A stretch of DNA of 64,000 nucleotides from Tabrizicola sp. (GCF_022842145.1 NZ_JALHQD010000004.1:299723-363722); one strand, 5' to 3'. Counted from the first letter of the stretch, positions 34,321-44,031 are shown. Notes: generated by a model not told the origin, from the letters alone. Numbers and translations are program-made.

Positions 34321-37300
34321 ATGGCGACGATCGAGGGCTCGGGTTCGGGCGACGTCCACACTGGCAACGACGCCGAGAACGATTCCATCTGGGGTGCCGG
34401 CGGCGCGGATGTACTCTATGGTGGGGCGTCCACCGGTGCGGGCAACGACTTTCTGGACGGCGGTACTGGCAGCGACACCATTTACGGTGGCGATGGCAGC
34501 GACACGCTGGTCGGCGGATCGGGCAACGTCAGTGATGTACTTTACGGTGGCGCGGGGATCGATACGGCCGACTACAGCCGCAATCTGACCGATCTTGACC
34601 CATCCCCCGTCTTTGCGACCAACACGACGGCGGTCAATGTGAACCTTGCCAGCGGCGTGGCCACGGGGTTGGGCACGGACCAACTGTTCGGGATCGAAAA
34701 CGTTATCACCGGCAGCGGCGCCGATGTCGTGACGGGGAATGCACAGGCGAACCTGATTTCGCTGGGCGGCGGTGCGGATACGTCAGACGGCGCCGCTGGC
34801 GACGATACGATCTATGGCGAGGCTGGGACGGATTCCCTCTTGGGTGCCGCAGGCAACGACCGGCTTTTCGGCGGCGCTGACGCGGACCGGCTTTTCGGCG
34901 GGATCGACAACGACGTTCTGGATGGTGGCGCCGGCATCGACTTTCTGTACGGCGGGTCGGGTCGCGACACGCTGGTCGGCGGTGAAAGCGGCGACACGCT
35001 TTTCGGCGGGCAGGGCTTCGACTTTGCCGACTACAGCGGGTCGAACAGTGCGGTTCAGGTCAATCTGGGCGATGCAGCCGCCGAAACCGGTGGCCATGCG
35101 GCAGGCGACACCCTGACAGGCATCGAAGGTCTCATCGGCTCGGCCTTCAACGATTCCCTCGTTGGCACCTCCGACGCGAACATCATTGATGGCGGTGATG
35201 GCGCGGACACGATTGTCGGCGGTTTTGGCAGCGATTCCATTGTCGGCGGCAGTGGAAACGACGTCATCGACGCAGGACCGGACACTCCGCCCACCGTGAC
35301 ACCCGCCCCGGCCGAGAACCTGCGGCTGGATTGGGACGCCCAGACGGGAGGCACCGGAACAAGTTTTGAGGCCGGCTTCACCCAATCGGTGGCTGGCGCA
35401 GGCGGCACGGCCCGGATGAACGTTTCGGTGACCTACACCGAAGACAACGCGAATTCTCAGTTCGCGGAAGATGACCTTCCGGGCGGCGGTGCAGCCGGTC
35501 CGATCTTTGCCGGTTCGACGGATTTTCCGGATGGACGCAGTTTTGACACCGGCTCGGCCGGTGTGCTGTACCGGGACGGCGGCCCAGGCGTCTCGGAAGT
35601 CACCCTCGATTTCTCGGCTCCCAGCGGATCGGGGGTGACCGATCAGGTCAGCAACGTCTATTTTCGTATCTCGGACATCGACACATCGGACTCGGCCGCC
35701 GGTTTCCGCGACACGGTCACAGTCAACGCCTACGACGCGTTCGGCAACCTCCTGCCGGTGACGATCACCGTCGGCTCCTCACAGCTGGTTCAGACCGGAA
35801 ACACCGTGACGGCAGTTCCGCAACCCGGCGATCCAAACGGGTTCAACACCTCGCCAGGCGCGGCTGACGGCTCGGTCCTCTATTTCATTCCGGGGCCTGT
35901 CGCATCGATCGTCATTCAGTACGGCGACGCCGGCACGACCGGGTCAGCCCAGGCCATCAACGTCTCCGATGTCCATTTCACGACCATCCCGGAGACCGCC
36001 GCCACGGCGGACGACGACACGGTTTCTGGCGGCCTTGGCGACGACTTCCTGCAGGCCGGGCTTGGCGAGGATCTGCTTTACGGCGATGAGGGCCGCGACA
36101 CCCTGTCGGGTGAGGCGGGCAATGACACGCTTTATGGCGGGATCGAGAACGACCTCATCTATGGCGGCACCGAGGATGACCAGGTCTTCGGCGGGGCGGA
36201 TCAGGACACGCTATACGGCGATGGCGGGAACGACACCCTACTGGGCGGCGATGCCGCGGACCAGATCTTCGGCGGGCTGGGCAACGACAGCGTCGAGGCT
36301 GGCGACGGTGCTGACCTTGTCGACGGCGGAGACGGCAACGACCGGCTCATTTTCGGCTCGGGCAACGACACGGTCTATGGTGGTGCCGGCGATGACACGA
36401 TTGACGATGTGCCGTCTGCAGCCTTGGCCGGGCAGAACCTGATCTATGGCGGCGACGGCGGCGATACCATCTGGTCCGGAAACGATTCCGATACGGTCTA
36501 TGGCGGCGCTGGGTCGGACCGGCTGGACGGAGAGGTCGGCAACGACATCCTTTTCGGCGGCCTCGGGGCTGACCTGATCTACGGCGGCGACGACAGCGAC
36601 CTGATCGCGGCAAGCTTTGTCGATGTCACCGGGTTGGAGAACGTGTTCGGCGGTGGCGGCGGCGTGGACAACGATACGCTGCGGGTCGACATAACCGGCT
36701 TCGGTTGGGCGCAGATGGACCTGACCTATGATCCACTGAACGCCGAGAACGGGACAATTACCTTCTTCGCCTTGGACGGAACCACGGTCCTTGGGACGCT
36801 GAACTTCACCGACATCGAGAACCTGGTGATCGTGTGCTTTACCGCCGGCACCCGGATCATGACCGGGGCAGGGCTGGTGGCCGTCGAGGACCTCGCGCCG
36901 GGCGACTTGGTGACGACCCGCGACAACGGGTTGCAACCCCTGCGCTGGGTTGGCCGGATTGTGCTGAGCATGGCGGACCTGCTAGCGCGTCCCGCACTGC
37001 AGCCGGTCCGCATCGGTGCCGGCGCGCTTGGCAGCGCAGGGCCGGATCGCAGCATGATGCTTTCGCCGCAGCACCGCGTGCTGGTCGAGGGTGCCAGAGC
37101 CGAGATGTATTTCGGCGAAAGCGAAGTGCTGGTCCCGGCCAAGCACCTGATCGGCCTGGCCAAAATCTCGCGCACGGTGCCGTCCGGGGGCGTGACCTAT
37201 GTCCATATCCTTTTCGACCGCCACGAGATCGTGCTGTCGGACGGGATCTGGACCGAAAGCTTCCAGCCCGCCGAGCGGACCCTTGGCGCGCTGGAGGACG

Positions 37301-37416
37301 CGGCCCGTGCGGAAGTGCTGGCGCTTTTCCCCGAACTGAACGCGGACGCCACCCTTTTCCCCGCCGCCCGCCTGACGCTGAAAGCGCATGAGGCGCGGGT
37401 GCTTGTTTCAGTCTGA
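34321..37416 (+). CDS. RTX calcium-binding protein with C-terminal Hint domain
   Basis: 1031 residues. Residues about 1-320 and 560-830 are blocks of RTX nonapeptides (GGxGxDxLx type, e.g. GGSGNDVIDAG and GGDGNDRLIFG), which bind Ca2+ as parallel beta-rolls. Between them (about 320-560) lies a different, beta-sandwich-like segment starting after PPTVTPAPAENL. From Cys839 (VCFTAGTRIMTGAGLVAVEDLAPGDLVTTRDNG) to the end is a Hint_2 domain paralogous to the upstream protein. No N-terminal Sec signal, so type I secretion is expected although no transporter gene is near. Start at 34321 by family sense; a weak ribosome site. Its 3' end overlaps the convergent MobA-like gene by 9 bp. Confidence 0.9.
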   Translation: MATIEGSGSGDVHTGNDAENDSIWGAGGADVLYGGASTGAGNDFLDGGTGSDTIYGGDGSDTLVGGSGNVSDVLYGGAGIDTADYSRNLTDLDPSPVFATNTTAVNVNLASGVATGLGTDQLFGIENVITGSGADVVTGNAQANLISLGGGADTSDGAAGDDTIYGEAGTDSLLGAAGNDRLFGGADADRLFGGIDNDVLDGGAGIDFLYGGSGRDTLVGGESGDTLFGGQGFDFADYSGSNSAVQVNLGDAAAETGGHAAGDTLTGIEGLIGSAFNDSLVGTSDANIIDGGDGADTIVGGFGSDSIVGGSGNDVIDAGPDTPPTVTPAPAENLRLDWDAQTGGTGTSFEAGFTQSVAGAGGTARMNVSVTYTEDNANSQFAEDDLPGGGAAGPIFAGSTDFPDGRSFDTGSAGVLYRDGGPGVSEVTLDFSAPSGSGVTDQVSNVYFRISDIDTSDSAAGFRDTVTVNAYDAFGNLLPVTITVGSSQLVQTGNTVTAVPQPGDPNGFNTSPGAADGSVLYFIPGPVASIVIQYGDAGTTGSAQAINVSDVHFTTIPETAATADDDTVSGGLGDDFLQAGLGEDLLYGDEGRDTLSGEAGNDTLYGGIENDLIYGGTEDDQVFGGADQDTLYGDGGNDTLLGGDAADQIFGGLGNDSVEAGDGADLVDGGDGNDRLIFGSGNDTVYGGAGDDTIDDVPSAALAGQNLIYGGDGGDTIWSGNDSDTVYGGAGSDRLDGEVGNDILFGGLGADLIYGGDDSDLIAASFVDVTGLENVFGGGGGVDNDTLRVDITGFGWAQMDLTYDPLNAENGTITFFALDGTTVLGTLNFTDIENLVIVCFTAGTRIMTGAGLVAVEDLAPGDLVTTRDNGLQPLRWVGRIVLSMADLLARPALQPVRIGAGALGSAGPDRSMMLSPQHRVLVEGARAEMYFGESEVLVPAKHLIGLAKISRTVPSGGVTYVHILFDRHEIVLSDGIWTESFQPAERTLGALEDAARAEVLALFPELNADATLFPAARLTLKAHEARVLVSV

Positions 37417-38022
37417 CCCAGTCGGGCGGCCAAGATAGGTTGCCCAGTCCTCGGGCGTATCGAGGTCGAGGATGGCCATGTTCCCGGGAAGGGGAACCTG
37501 CCTGACCCGGTCGGCATGGCGCTTCAGGACCGAGCGCCCGCCTTCATCCCCCGAAATTGCCGATAATGCGGGCCAGAGGTCACGCGGAAAGATGGCGGGA
37601 TGGCCGGGAGTGCCATCCGTGGTCCCGCCGCGCCACGCCAGATCGGGCTCCGCCCGAAACCGAGAGATGAGGTCGGCCAGCGCCTTGGCGGAAAAGCCGG
37701 GCATGTCGGCGGGCAGGATCATCATCCCGTCGTTGGGTCCGGGGTCGGTGATCGCGGCCAGTCCGCCGACAATCGACCGCGACATGCCCAGTCCTGCATC
37801 CGGGACTTCGACGACCTGCAGCGCAAGGTCCGCAACCGCAGCGCGGCGTGCTTCGGACGCGGGCGGCAGGGTAACCAGAACCGGCGCACCCGTCGCAAGG
37901 GCGGTCTCGGCAACCATCCGCAGGATCGGCTTGCCCTTGATCCGCTGCACAAGCTTGTCGCGTCCCCGCATCCGCGAGGAGGCGCCTGCAGCAAGGACAA
38001 GAATGTGCACGGTGGGTCGCAT
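37408..38022 (-). CDS. MobA-like nucleotidyltransferase
   Basis: 204 residues. The NTP-transferase start VLAAGASSRMRGRDKLVQRIKGKPIL, then ILPADMPGFS (metal-binding Asp) and GTPGHPAIFP, match the MobA/MocA family, which attaches GMP or CMP to molybdopterin; related members act in other cofactor or lipid precursor pathways. Start at 38022 (MRPTVH); a longer form from 38037 is possible. It follows the DMGDH-like gene by 54 bp on the same strand, so perhaps one transcript; a link to a molybdoenzyme is not shown. Confidence 0.85.
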   Translation of the reverse strand: MRPTVHILVLAAGASSRMRGRDKLVQRIKGKPILRMVAETALATGAPVLVTLPPASEARRAAVADLALQVVEVPDAGLGMSRSIVGGLAAITDPGPNDGMMILPADMPGFSAKALADLISRFRAEPDLAWRGGTTDGTPGHPAIFPRDLWPALSAISGDEGGRSVLKRHADRVRQVPLPGNMAILDLDTPEDWATYLGRPTGSD

Positions 38023-38076
38023 GAAGGAATGCTCCATCCGACCCCGCCAGCTTGTCAAGCGCCGCGTGACGCTACG

Positions 38077-40497
38077 TCAAGCACGCATCCGCCCGCCGTC
38101 ATCCCAGATCGGGGCGAGGTGGACACGGGCCTTGCGGCGTTCGCCCAGGATCTCGACCTCCAGCTCCAGCCCGTCCTGCACCCGGTCGGCGGGGATGAAG
38201 CCCTGCGCGACGGACTTGCCGGTCCAGTGGCTGTAGCCGCCGGATGTGCACCAGCCGACCACGCCGCCGTCCAGCCAGATCGGCTCCCATGCCACGACAT
38301 CGGCGTCGCTGGCGTCGACCACGATGGGCACCAGTTTCCGCGACGGACCTTCGGCCTTTTCCTTCGTGGCGGCGGCCTTGCCGATCCAGTCGGCGGGCTT
38401 GTTCCACGAGATGAAGCGATCCAGCCCGGTTTCCGCAGGCGTGTAGTCGGGGCTGAATTCCCGACCCCAGGAGCCGAACCATTTGTCCAGGCGCAGCGAC
38501 ATCATCGCCCGCATCCCGAAGGGGCGAATGCCGAAGTCCTGTCCGGCGGCCCACAGCGTGTCCCACAGCTGGCGCACCGACATGTGGTCGGTGAAGATTT
38601 CATAGCCCAGATCAGCGGTGTAGCTGACGCGCTGGACGATGCAGTTGGCCATGCCCACCGTCATCCGCTTCACGTCCATGAACTTGAACGCCTCGGCGCT
38701 GACGTCGCTGCGGGTGACGCGGGCCAGAAGCTCGCGCGCCTTCGGACCGGCGATGGTGAAGCCCGACCGCGCGTCCGAGATGTTGTCGACGCGCACGCCG
38801 TCCATCGCGTTCTGCTCGAACCAGCGGGCATGCCAGCCCTGCGCGCCGTAGCTGGCGGTCAGCTGGAACTCGGTCTCGGACAGGCAGGATACGGTGAAAT
38901 CGCCGATGATCTTGCCGGAATGGGCCAGCATCGGGGTCAGCGACAACCGGCCTGGCTTCGGAATGCGGCCCGCCATGATCTTGTCCAGCCAGGCGCGGGC
39001 ATTGGGACCAGTGACGGAGTATTTGCCGAAGTTCTGCAATTCGTTGATGCCGACATGTTCGCGGACCGCCATCACCTCTTGCCGCGTCGCCTCCCAGGCG
39101 TTGGAGCGTTTGAAGGTCGGCGTCTCATAGCGCGGCTCGCCGGGCAGGGCGTAGTAGTTCGGGACTTCCAGACCATACTGCTGCCCCCAGACCGCGCCCA
39201 GCTTGTCGTTGATGTCGTACATCGGCGTGGTGCGGAACGGGCGGGCGGCGGGGCGTTCCTCGTTCGGGTAGCCGACCGAGAAGCGCATCTGGTAGTTTTC
39301 GATGACCTTCGGGACGGTGTAGCCCGGTGTTGTCCAGGTGCCGAAACGGCTGACGTCGAATCCGCGGGGGTCACGCTCGACCTCGCCCTCGATCATCCAT
39401 TGCGCCAGCGCGAGGCCCATGCCGCCACCCTGAGAGAAGCCCGCCATCACGGCGCAGGCCGACCAGTAGTTGCGCAGGCCCTGGACCGGGCCGATCAGCG
39501 GGTTGCCATCCGGCGCAAAGGTGAAGGGTCCGTGGATCACGCGCTTGACGCCGGTGCGCTCCAGCACCGGGAAGCGGCGGTAGGCGAAGTTGACCGAGTC
39601 CTCGATCTTGTCGAACTGTTCGTTCAGCAGCTCATGGCCGAAGGTCCAGGGCGTGCCGTCGACGGACCAGGGTTCGCAAGGCTTTTCATAAAAGCCGATG
39701 CAGAGACCCCGGCCTTCCTGGCGCAGGTAGCTTTCACCGCCCGGGTCCATGACATGCGGGAATTCGCGGCCCGATTTCAGGATCTCCATGATCTCGGGGA
39801 TGTCGTCTGTGACGAGGTATTGGTGCGCCATCGGCAACAGTGGCAGGTAAACCCCGGCCATTGCCCCGATTTCCCGCGCCCACAGGCCACCGGCGTTCAC
39901 CAGATGCTCGCAGGTGACGGTGCCCTTTTCGGTGACAACTTCCCAACCGTCCTTGGTCGGGTTCGTCTCCAGCACGCGGTTATGAAGCACGATCTCGGCC
40001 CCGCCCATCCGCGCGGCTTTGGCGTAGGCGTGGGTGGTGCCCGAGGGGTCGAGGTGGCCGTCCAAGGGATCGTAAAGCGCACCGACGATGCCTTCCAGGT
40101 TCACCATGCCGTCGGTGAACTTGTTGATCTCCTCCGGCCCCAGGATCTCGGTGTCCAGACCCATGTAGCGGTGCTTGGCGCGTTCGGCCTTCAGCTGGTC
40201 GAACCGCTCCTTGTTGTCGGCCAAAGTGATGCCGCCGACATGGTGCAACCCGCAGGACATGCCGGTGATCGCCTCCAGCTCCTTGTAAAGCCGGATCGTG
40301 TAGCCCTGCAGCGCGGCCATGTTGGTGTCGCCGTTCAGCGTGTGAAAGCCGCCCGCCGCGTGCCAGGTCGACCCGCTGGTCAACTCCGACCGTTCGATCA
40401 GCATGACGTCGGACCAGCCGAGTTTGGTCAGGTGATACAGCACCGAGCAGCCGACAACGCCGCCACCGATCACCACAACGCGCGCATGGGTCTTCAT
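38077..40497 (-). CDS. Dimethylglycine/sarcosine dehydrogenase-like FAD enzyme
   Basis: 806 residues. N-terminal DAO-type FAD domain with VVIGGGVVGCSVLYHL and GSTWHAAGG, where His46 matches the histidine that covalently holds FAD in DMGDH and SARDH. The C-terminal half is a GcvT-like tetrahydrofolate domain (NFGKYSVTGPNARAWL; SYTADLGYEIFTDHMSVRQLW). Such enzymes demethylate dimethylglycine, sarcosine or related amines, passing electrons to ETF and the methyl to folate. Start at 40497 (GGAGAG upstream) rather than 40515. Probably last gene of the liv operon upstream, which may import its substrate. Confidence 0.93.
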   Translation of the reverse strand: MKTHARVVVIGGGVVGCSVLYHLTKLGWSDVMLIERSELTSGSTWHAAGGFHTLNGDTNMAALQGYTIRLYKELEAITGMSCGLHHVGGITLADNKERFDQLKAERAKHRYMGLDTEILGPEEINKFTDGMVNLEGIVGALYDPLDGHLDPSGTTHAYAKAARMGGAEIVLHNRVLETNPTKDGWEVVTEKGTVTCEHLVNAGGLWAREIGAMAGVYLPLLPMAHQYLVTDDIPEIMEILKSGREFPHVMDPGGESYLRQEGRGLCIGFYEKPCEPWSVDGTPWTFGHELLNEQFDKIEDSVNFAYRRFPVLERTGVKRVIHGPFTFAPDGNPLIGPVQGLRNYWSACAVMAGFSQGGGMGLALAQWMIEGEVERDPRGFDVSRFGTWTTPGYTVPKVIENYQMRFSVGYPNEERPAARPFRTTPMYDINDKLGAVWGQQYGLEVPNYYALPGEPRYETPTFKRSNAWEATRQEVMAVREHVGINELQNFGKYSVTGPNARAWLDKIMAGRIPKPGRLSLTPMLAHSGKIIGDFTVSCLSETEFQLTASYGAQGWHARWFEQNAMDGVRVDNISDARSGFTIAGPKARELLARVTRSDVSAEAFKFMDVKRMTVGMANCIVQRVSYTADLGYEIFTDHMSVRQLWDTLWAAGQDFGIRPFGMRAMMSLRLDKWFGSWGREFSPDYTPAETGLDRFISWNKPADWIGKAAATKEKAEGPSRKLVPIVVDASDADVVAWEPIWLDGGVVGWCTSGGYSHWTGKSVAQGFIPADRVQDGLELEVEILGERRKARVHLAPIWDDGGRMRA

Positions 40498-40615
40498 TGC
40501 AAGTCTCTCCGCCATATCCGGTTTTGCCGCACCATGACGGGGCAGGGGCCGGTTGGCATGAGGATTTGCGACAAAGAATGTCGCGGCCAGACACAGATGC
40601 CGGGCCGCGAGGGGC

Positions 40616-41914
40616 TTACTTCTCGGGGATTAAGCCGCGTGGGGCGAAACGCATGACCAGCAGAAGGACGACACCCAGCGTCAGCAGACGCATGTGGGCG
40701 GCGGTGTCCTGCAGGTGGTCCTTCAGGTCGCCGGCAGGCAGGCCCGCCGTGATTGCGCCCATGACCTGCGGTCCCAGGAACTCCACGGCCAGGTAGAGCC
40801 AGCCGATCAGCAACCCCCCCAGGATCGAGCCCCAGTTGTTGCCGGACCCACCGACGATCACCATCACCCAGATCAGGAAGGTGAAGCGCAGGGGCAGGTA
40901 GGACGGCGGCGTCAACTGGCCTTCCATCGAGGTCAGCATCGCCCCCGCCAGTCCCACCACGGCCGAGCCGATGATGAAGATCTGCAGGTGGCGGAACTTC
41001 ACGTCCTTGCCCATCGCGGCCGCAGACACTTCGTTGTCGCGGATGGCGCGGACGGTGCGTCCCCAGGGGCTGTTCAGCGCCCGCTCGCAGCCCCAGACCA
41101 ACAGGACCAGGACCAGTCCGAACATGGTGGCGTAGAGAAGCTTGACGAAGATGGTCGACGCGGTGACCGGGTCAAGCCCGGCATTTGCGACTGGTTCAAG
41201 GAACGCCGGGTTGAGCTGAAGGTCGACCTCGTAGGGCACGGGCCAGGGACGGGGCAGGTCGATCAGGTTCTTCACGCCACGCGCCAGCCAGTCCTCGTTG
41301 CGCAGGACGGTGACGATGATCTCGGCGATGCCAAGGGTCGCGATGGCCAGGTAATCCTCGCGCAGGCCAAGGGCGATCTTCCCGATGACCCAGGCGGCAG
41401 CAGCGGCCATCAGCGCGCCGACGGGCCAGGCGAGCAGCGAGTTCAGACCCAGCCCGCCGATGTTGCCGTCCTGGGCGGGGTTGTTCGATTCGACAGCAAC
41501 GACACCAGGGTCAAGGATCATGCGGTAGATGAAGAAGGCCACGACCAGATACAGCGCCAAGGCCAGGGCGCGGTTGGTGCCCGGCTTGAGACGCCGGTAC
41601 AGCCAGGTCGCAAAAGCGATGGCAAAGGCAGCGAAAAGCAGCCCTTCGACGATCTGCGGACCGCCGGCTGCCCAGCCCTCGGGCACCGGCTTGGCCGAGA
41701 CGAGGACGACAGCGAGGCCACCGAGCGCGACCGAGCCGACGATCCCGGTCGAGAACAGACCCGCATAGCCCCACTGGATGTTCACACCGATCGCCATGAT
41801 GCAGGACAGAAGGGCGAGGTTCAGGATGTTCAGTGACAGGTTCCAGCTCTGGAACACCCCGGTCAGGATGAACAGCAGTGCCACACCGGCGAAGAGGTAG
41901 AGGTTGCGGTGCAT
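40616..41914 (-). CDS. livM: Branched-chain amino acid ABC transporter permease LivM
   Basis: 432 residues. About ten membrane segments; the second permease of a LIV-type (HAAT) importer, longer than E. coli LivM core because of an N-terminal and a central extension with extra helices. Family blocks: LREDYLAIATLGIAEI, RTVRAIRDNEVSAAAMGKDV, GSGNNWGSILGG. Starts 1 bp after the livH stop (TGATATG), so coupled. The DMGDH-like gene follows after 118 bp. Confidence 0.94.
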   Translation of the reverse strand: MHRNLYLFAGVALLFILTGVFQSWNLSLNILNLALLSCIMAIGVNIQWGYAGLFSTGIVGSVALGGLAVVLVSAKPVPEGWAAGGPQIVEGLLFAAFAIAFATWLYRRLKPGTNRALALALYLVVAFFIYRMILDPGVVAVESNNPAQDGNIGGLGLNSLLAWPVGALMAAAAAWVIGKIALGLREDYLAIATLGIAEIIVTVLRNEDWLARGVKNLIDLPRPWPVPYEVDLQLNPAFLEPVANAGLDPVTASTIFVKLLYATMFGLVLVLLVWGCERALNSPWGRTVRAIRDNEVSAAAMGKDVKFRHLQIFIIGSAVVGLAGAMLTSMEGQLTPPSYLPLRFTFLIWVMVIVGGSGNNWGSILGGLLIGWLYLAVEFLGPQVMGAITAGLPAGDLKDHLQDTAAHMRLLTLGVVLLLVMRFAPRGLIPEK

Positions 41915-41915
41915 A

Positions 41916-42920
41916 TCACTTGCCTCCGAAGATGCCCTGCGGGCGGAACAGCAGGACCAGGATCAGGATCGAGAAGCTGACGGCGACCTTGTAGTCGGTC
42001 GACAGCGCCTGGTAGAGCCCATCGCCAAGCCACTCGGGCGGGACCAGGTAGCCCAGGATCTTCTTCCAGGCGCTGGTCACGATCAGTTCCGAGAAGGCGA
42101 CGATGAAGCTGCCGACGACAGCGCCCACGGGCGAGCCGAGGCCCCCCACGACGGCGGCGGCAAACATCGGCATCAAGAGGCTGAAGTAGACGATCCCGCG
42201 ATAGGACTTGTCCAAGCCGTAAAGCGTGCCCGCGATGCAGGCCAGCGCACCTGCAATGATCCAGGTGACCATCACCACGCGTTCAGGGTTGATGCCGGAA
42301 AGGAGCGCCAGGTCCTCGTTGTCGGAATAGGCGCGCATCGATTTGCCGGTCCGGGTCTTCTGCAGGAACCAGAACAGAAGGACGCAACAGATCACCGCCG
42401 CGACGACCGAAAGTGCCGCCGTCGTCTTGATTGCCAAGGGTTCGGCCAACCCGGTCCAGGCTTTGAAGTCCTGCGGGTTCAGCATCATCCGCTCGCCATC
42501 GGTGAAGTTCTGCTCGGAGGTGCCGATAATCAGGCGCACGAGGCCGTTCATGACGAACATGACGCCGGTCGAGACGATCACCACGATGATCGGCTTGGCG
42601 CGTTGCTTGCGGTAGAAGCGGTAGACCACCCGGTCTGTCCCCAGCACCATCGCGATGGTGACCAGGATGCCAAGGGGCAGGGCAAGAAGCGCCGTCGGCA
42701 ACGGGCCTGCCGTGATGCCCATCGACTGGAACCACCAGGTGAAGAGGATCACGAAGGCCGTTCCGAAGGCCATCGTGTCGCCATGCGCGAAGTTGGAAAA
42801 GCGCAGGACGCTGAAGATCAGCGTGATGCCAAGCGCCCCCAGCGCCAGCTGGCTGCCATAGGCAAGGCCGGGCACGACGATGAAGTTCAGAAAGGCGACA
42901 AGGGCGTTGAGAATGTCCAT
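41916..42920 (-). CDS. livH: Branched-chain amino acid ABC transporter permease LivH
   Basis: 334 residues, eight or so membrane helices. QLALGALGITLIFSVLRFSNFAHGDTMAFG and MRAYSDNEDLALLSGINPERV mark the LivH family; the latter is the ATPase-coupling loop. Its ATG shares one base with the stop of the upstream secreted-protein gene (TGATG). It forms the translocation path with LivM. Confidence 0.95.
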   Translation of the reverse strand: MDILNALVAFLNFIVVPGLAYGSQLALGALGITLIFSVLRFSNFAHGDTMAFGTAFVILFTWWFQSMGITAGPLPTALLALPLGILVTIAMVLGTDRVVYRFYRKQRAKPIIVVIVSTGVMFVMNGLVRLIIGTSEQNFTDGERMMLNPQDFKAWTGLAEPLAIKTTAALSVVAAVICCVLLFWFLQKTRTGKSMRAYSDNEDLALLSGINPERVVMVTWIIAGALACIAGTLYGLDKSYRGIVYFSLLMPMFAAAVVGGLGSPVGAVVGSFIVAFSELIVTSAWKKILGYLVPPEWLGDGLYQALSTDYKVAVSFSILILVLLFRPQGIFGGK

Positions 42921-43315
42921 CAGTTCGCAGCCTTCTTGCATGTCGCCGTCAGTCGGTGATCGACCATCGTGCCGAAAACCTCCTGCGTTCTCAGTCCTAC
43001 GAACGCCCCGCCGGGTTCCAGCGTAACGGCAAAGGTCCCGTCATCTGTGACGGTTGCAAAGGTCCGCTTGGCTTCGTCGGCTTGAGAGAGTGCCAGTTTC
43101 AGCCGGAAGCCGGGCGTGACCAGCCGGGCGGTCTTGCCGTCTGCAGACACGTCCAGCGGGAACTTGAACCCTGCCAGAGCCTCGCAGGTATCGAAGTCGC
43201 TGCGGCATTCCTCGATGGCGGCGCAGCCCCAGGTCTCTTGTGCGAAACCGGGGGAAACCAACGTCACAGCCAGAACCAACCCGGGAGCCAGGTGCGGAAG
43301 GGGGTGCATGTGCAT
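42920..43315 (-). CDS. Secreted hypothetical protein inside the liv operon (Cys-rich)
   Basis: 131 residues, family unknown. Signal peptide (PLPHLAPGLVLAVTLVSPGFAQ) with cleavage after Ala-Gln region, then a mature domain with four cysteines (GCAAIEEC, DTC, ATC), probably two disulfides, and mainly beta structure. The start at 43315 has a GGGGGG site inside livF's end. It lies between livF and livH with a 1-bp overlap to livH, so it is expressed with the transporter and located in the periplasm. Role unknown; perhaps an accessory to substrate capture. Confidence 0.82.
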   Translation of the reverse strand: MHMHPLPHLAPGLVLAVTLVSPGFAQETWGCAAIEECRSDFDTCEALAGFKFPLDVSADGKTARLVTPGFRLKLALSQADEAKRTFATVTDDGTFAVTLEPGGAFVGLRTQEVFGTMVDHRLTATCKKAAN

Positions 43316-43317
43316 GT

Positions 43318-44031
43318 TCAACCCCCCAGAAACGACTTGCGGACATCCGGGTCGGCAAGCAGCGCCTGCCCGGTGTCGGTATACCGGTTGCGACCCTGGA
43401 CCAGCACATAGCCCTTGTCGGCGATGTCCAGCGCCTGGCGTGCGTTCTGCTCGACCATCAGGATCGAAATCCCGGTGCGGGCGATCTCGATGATGCGGTC
43501 GAACAGTTCGTCCATGACGATGGGGCTGACGCCCGCGGTTGGTTCGTCCAGCATGAGGACCTTCGGCTGGGTCATCAGCGCACGGCCCACGGCGACCTGC
43601 TGGCGCTGGCCGCCCGAAAGCTCTCCCGCCTTCTGGTAGCGCTTCTGCTTCAGGATCGGGAACAGGTCGTAGATCTGCTGCATGGTGTCGCGGATCGTGT
43701 CGTCCGTCCGGATGAAGGCGCCCATCTCCAGGTTTTCCTCGACGGTCATTCCGGTGAAGATGTTGTGGGTCTGCGGCACGAAGCCCATGCCCTTTCGGAC
43801 GCGCGCCTGCGGGGAAAGCGAGGTGATATCCTCGCCCATCAGCTTGACGCTGCCCTGTCGCAGTTTCAGCATCCCGAAAACCGCCTTCATCGCGGTCGAC
43901 TTGCCGGCGCCGTTCGGGCCGACGATCACCGCGATCTCGCCCGGCTCCACGGCCAGGGTGCAGTCATGCAGGATGTCGACCGCGCCGTAGCCGCCGGTCA
44001 TGTTCTCGCCGATCAGGAAAGGAGCGCTCAT
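43318..44031 (-). CDS. livF: Branched-chain amino acid ABC transporter ATP-binding protein LivF
   Basis: 237 residues. Walker A GPNGAGKS, signature LSGGQRQQVAVGRAL and Walker B VLMLDEPTAGVSP are intact. With LivG it powers the importer. Start at ATG 44031; longer frame upstream overlaps the next gene without support. The stop overlaps the region of the secreted protein gene downstream. Confidence 0.95.
   Translation of the reverse strand: MSAPFLIGENMTGGYGAVDILHDCTLAVEPGEIAVIVGPNGAGKSTAMKAVFGMLKLRQGSVKLMGEDITSLSPQARVRKGMGFVPQTHNIFTGMTVEENLEMGAFIRTDDTIRDTMQQIYDLFPILKQKRYQKAGELSGGQRQQVAVGRALMTQPKVLMLDEPTAGVSPIVMDELFDRIIEIARTGISILMVEQNARQALDIADKGYVLVQGRNRYTDTGQALLADPDVRKSFLGG

Noticed and set aside
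34321..37416. RTX coding repeats as a CRISPR-like or DNA-level repeat array
   Set aside because: The periodicity is that of GGxGxD codons in a coding frame, with no fixed repeat-spacer structure.
32936..38022. tRNA-Leu as the attachment site of an island with the Hint/RTX genes
   Set aside because: No repeat of the tRNA 3' end, no integrase, and base composition of the Hint/RTX genes is close to that of the neighbours.
37600..40656. 1018-codon plus-strand frame opposite the DMGDH-like gene
   Set aside because: No domains, no ribosome site, His/Arg-rich shadow composition; the opposite strand encodes a full flavoenzyme.
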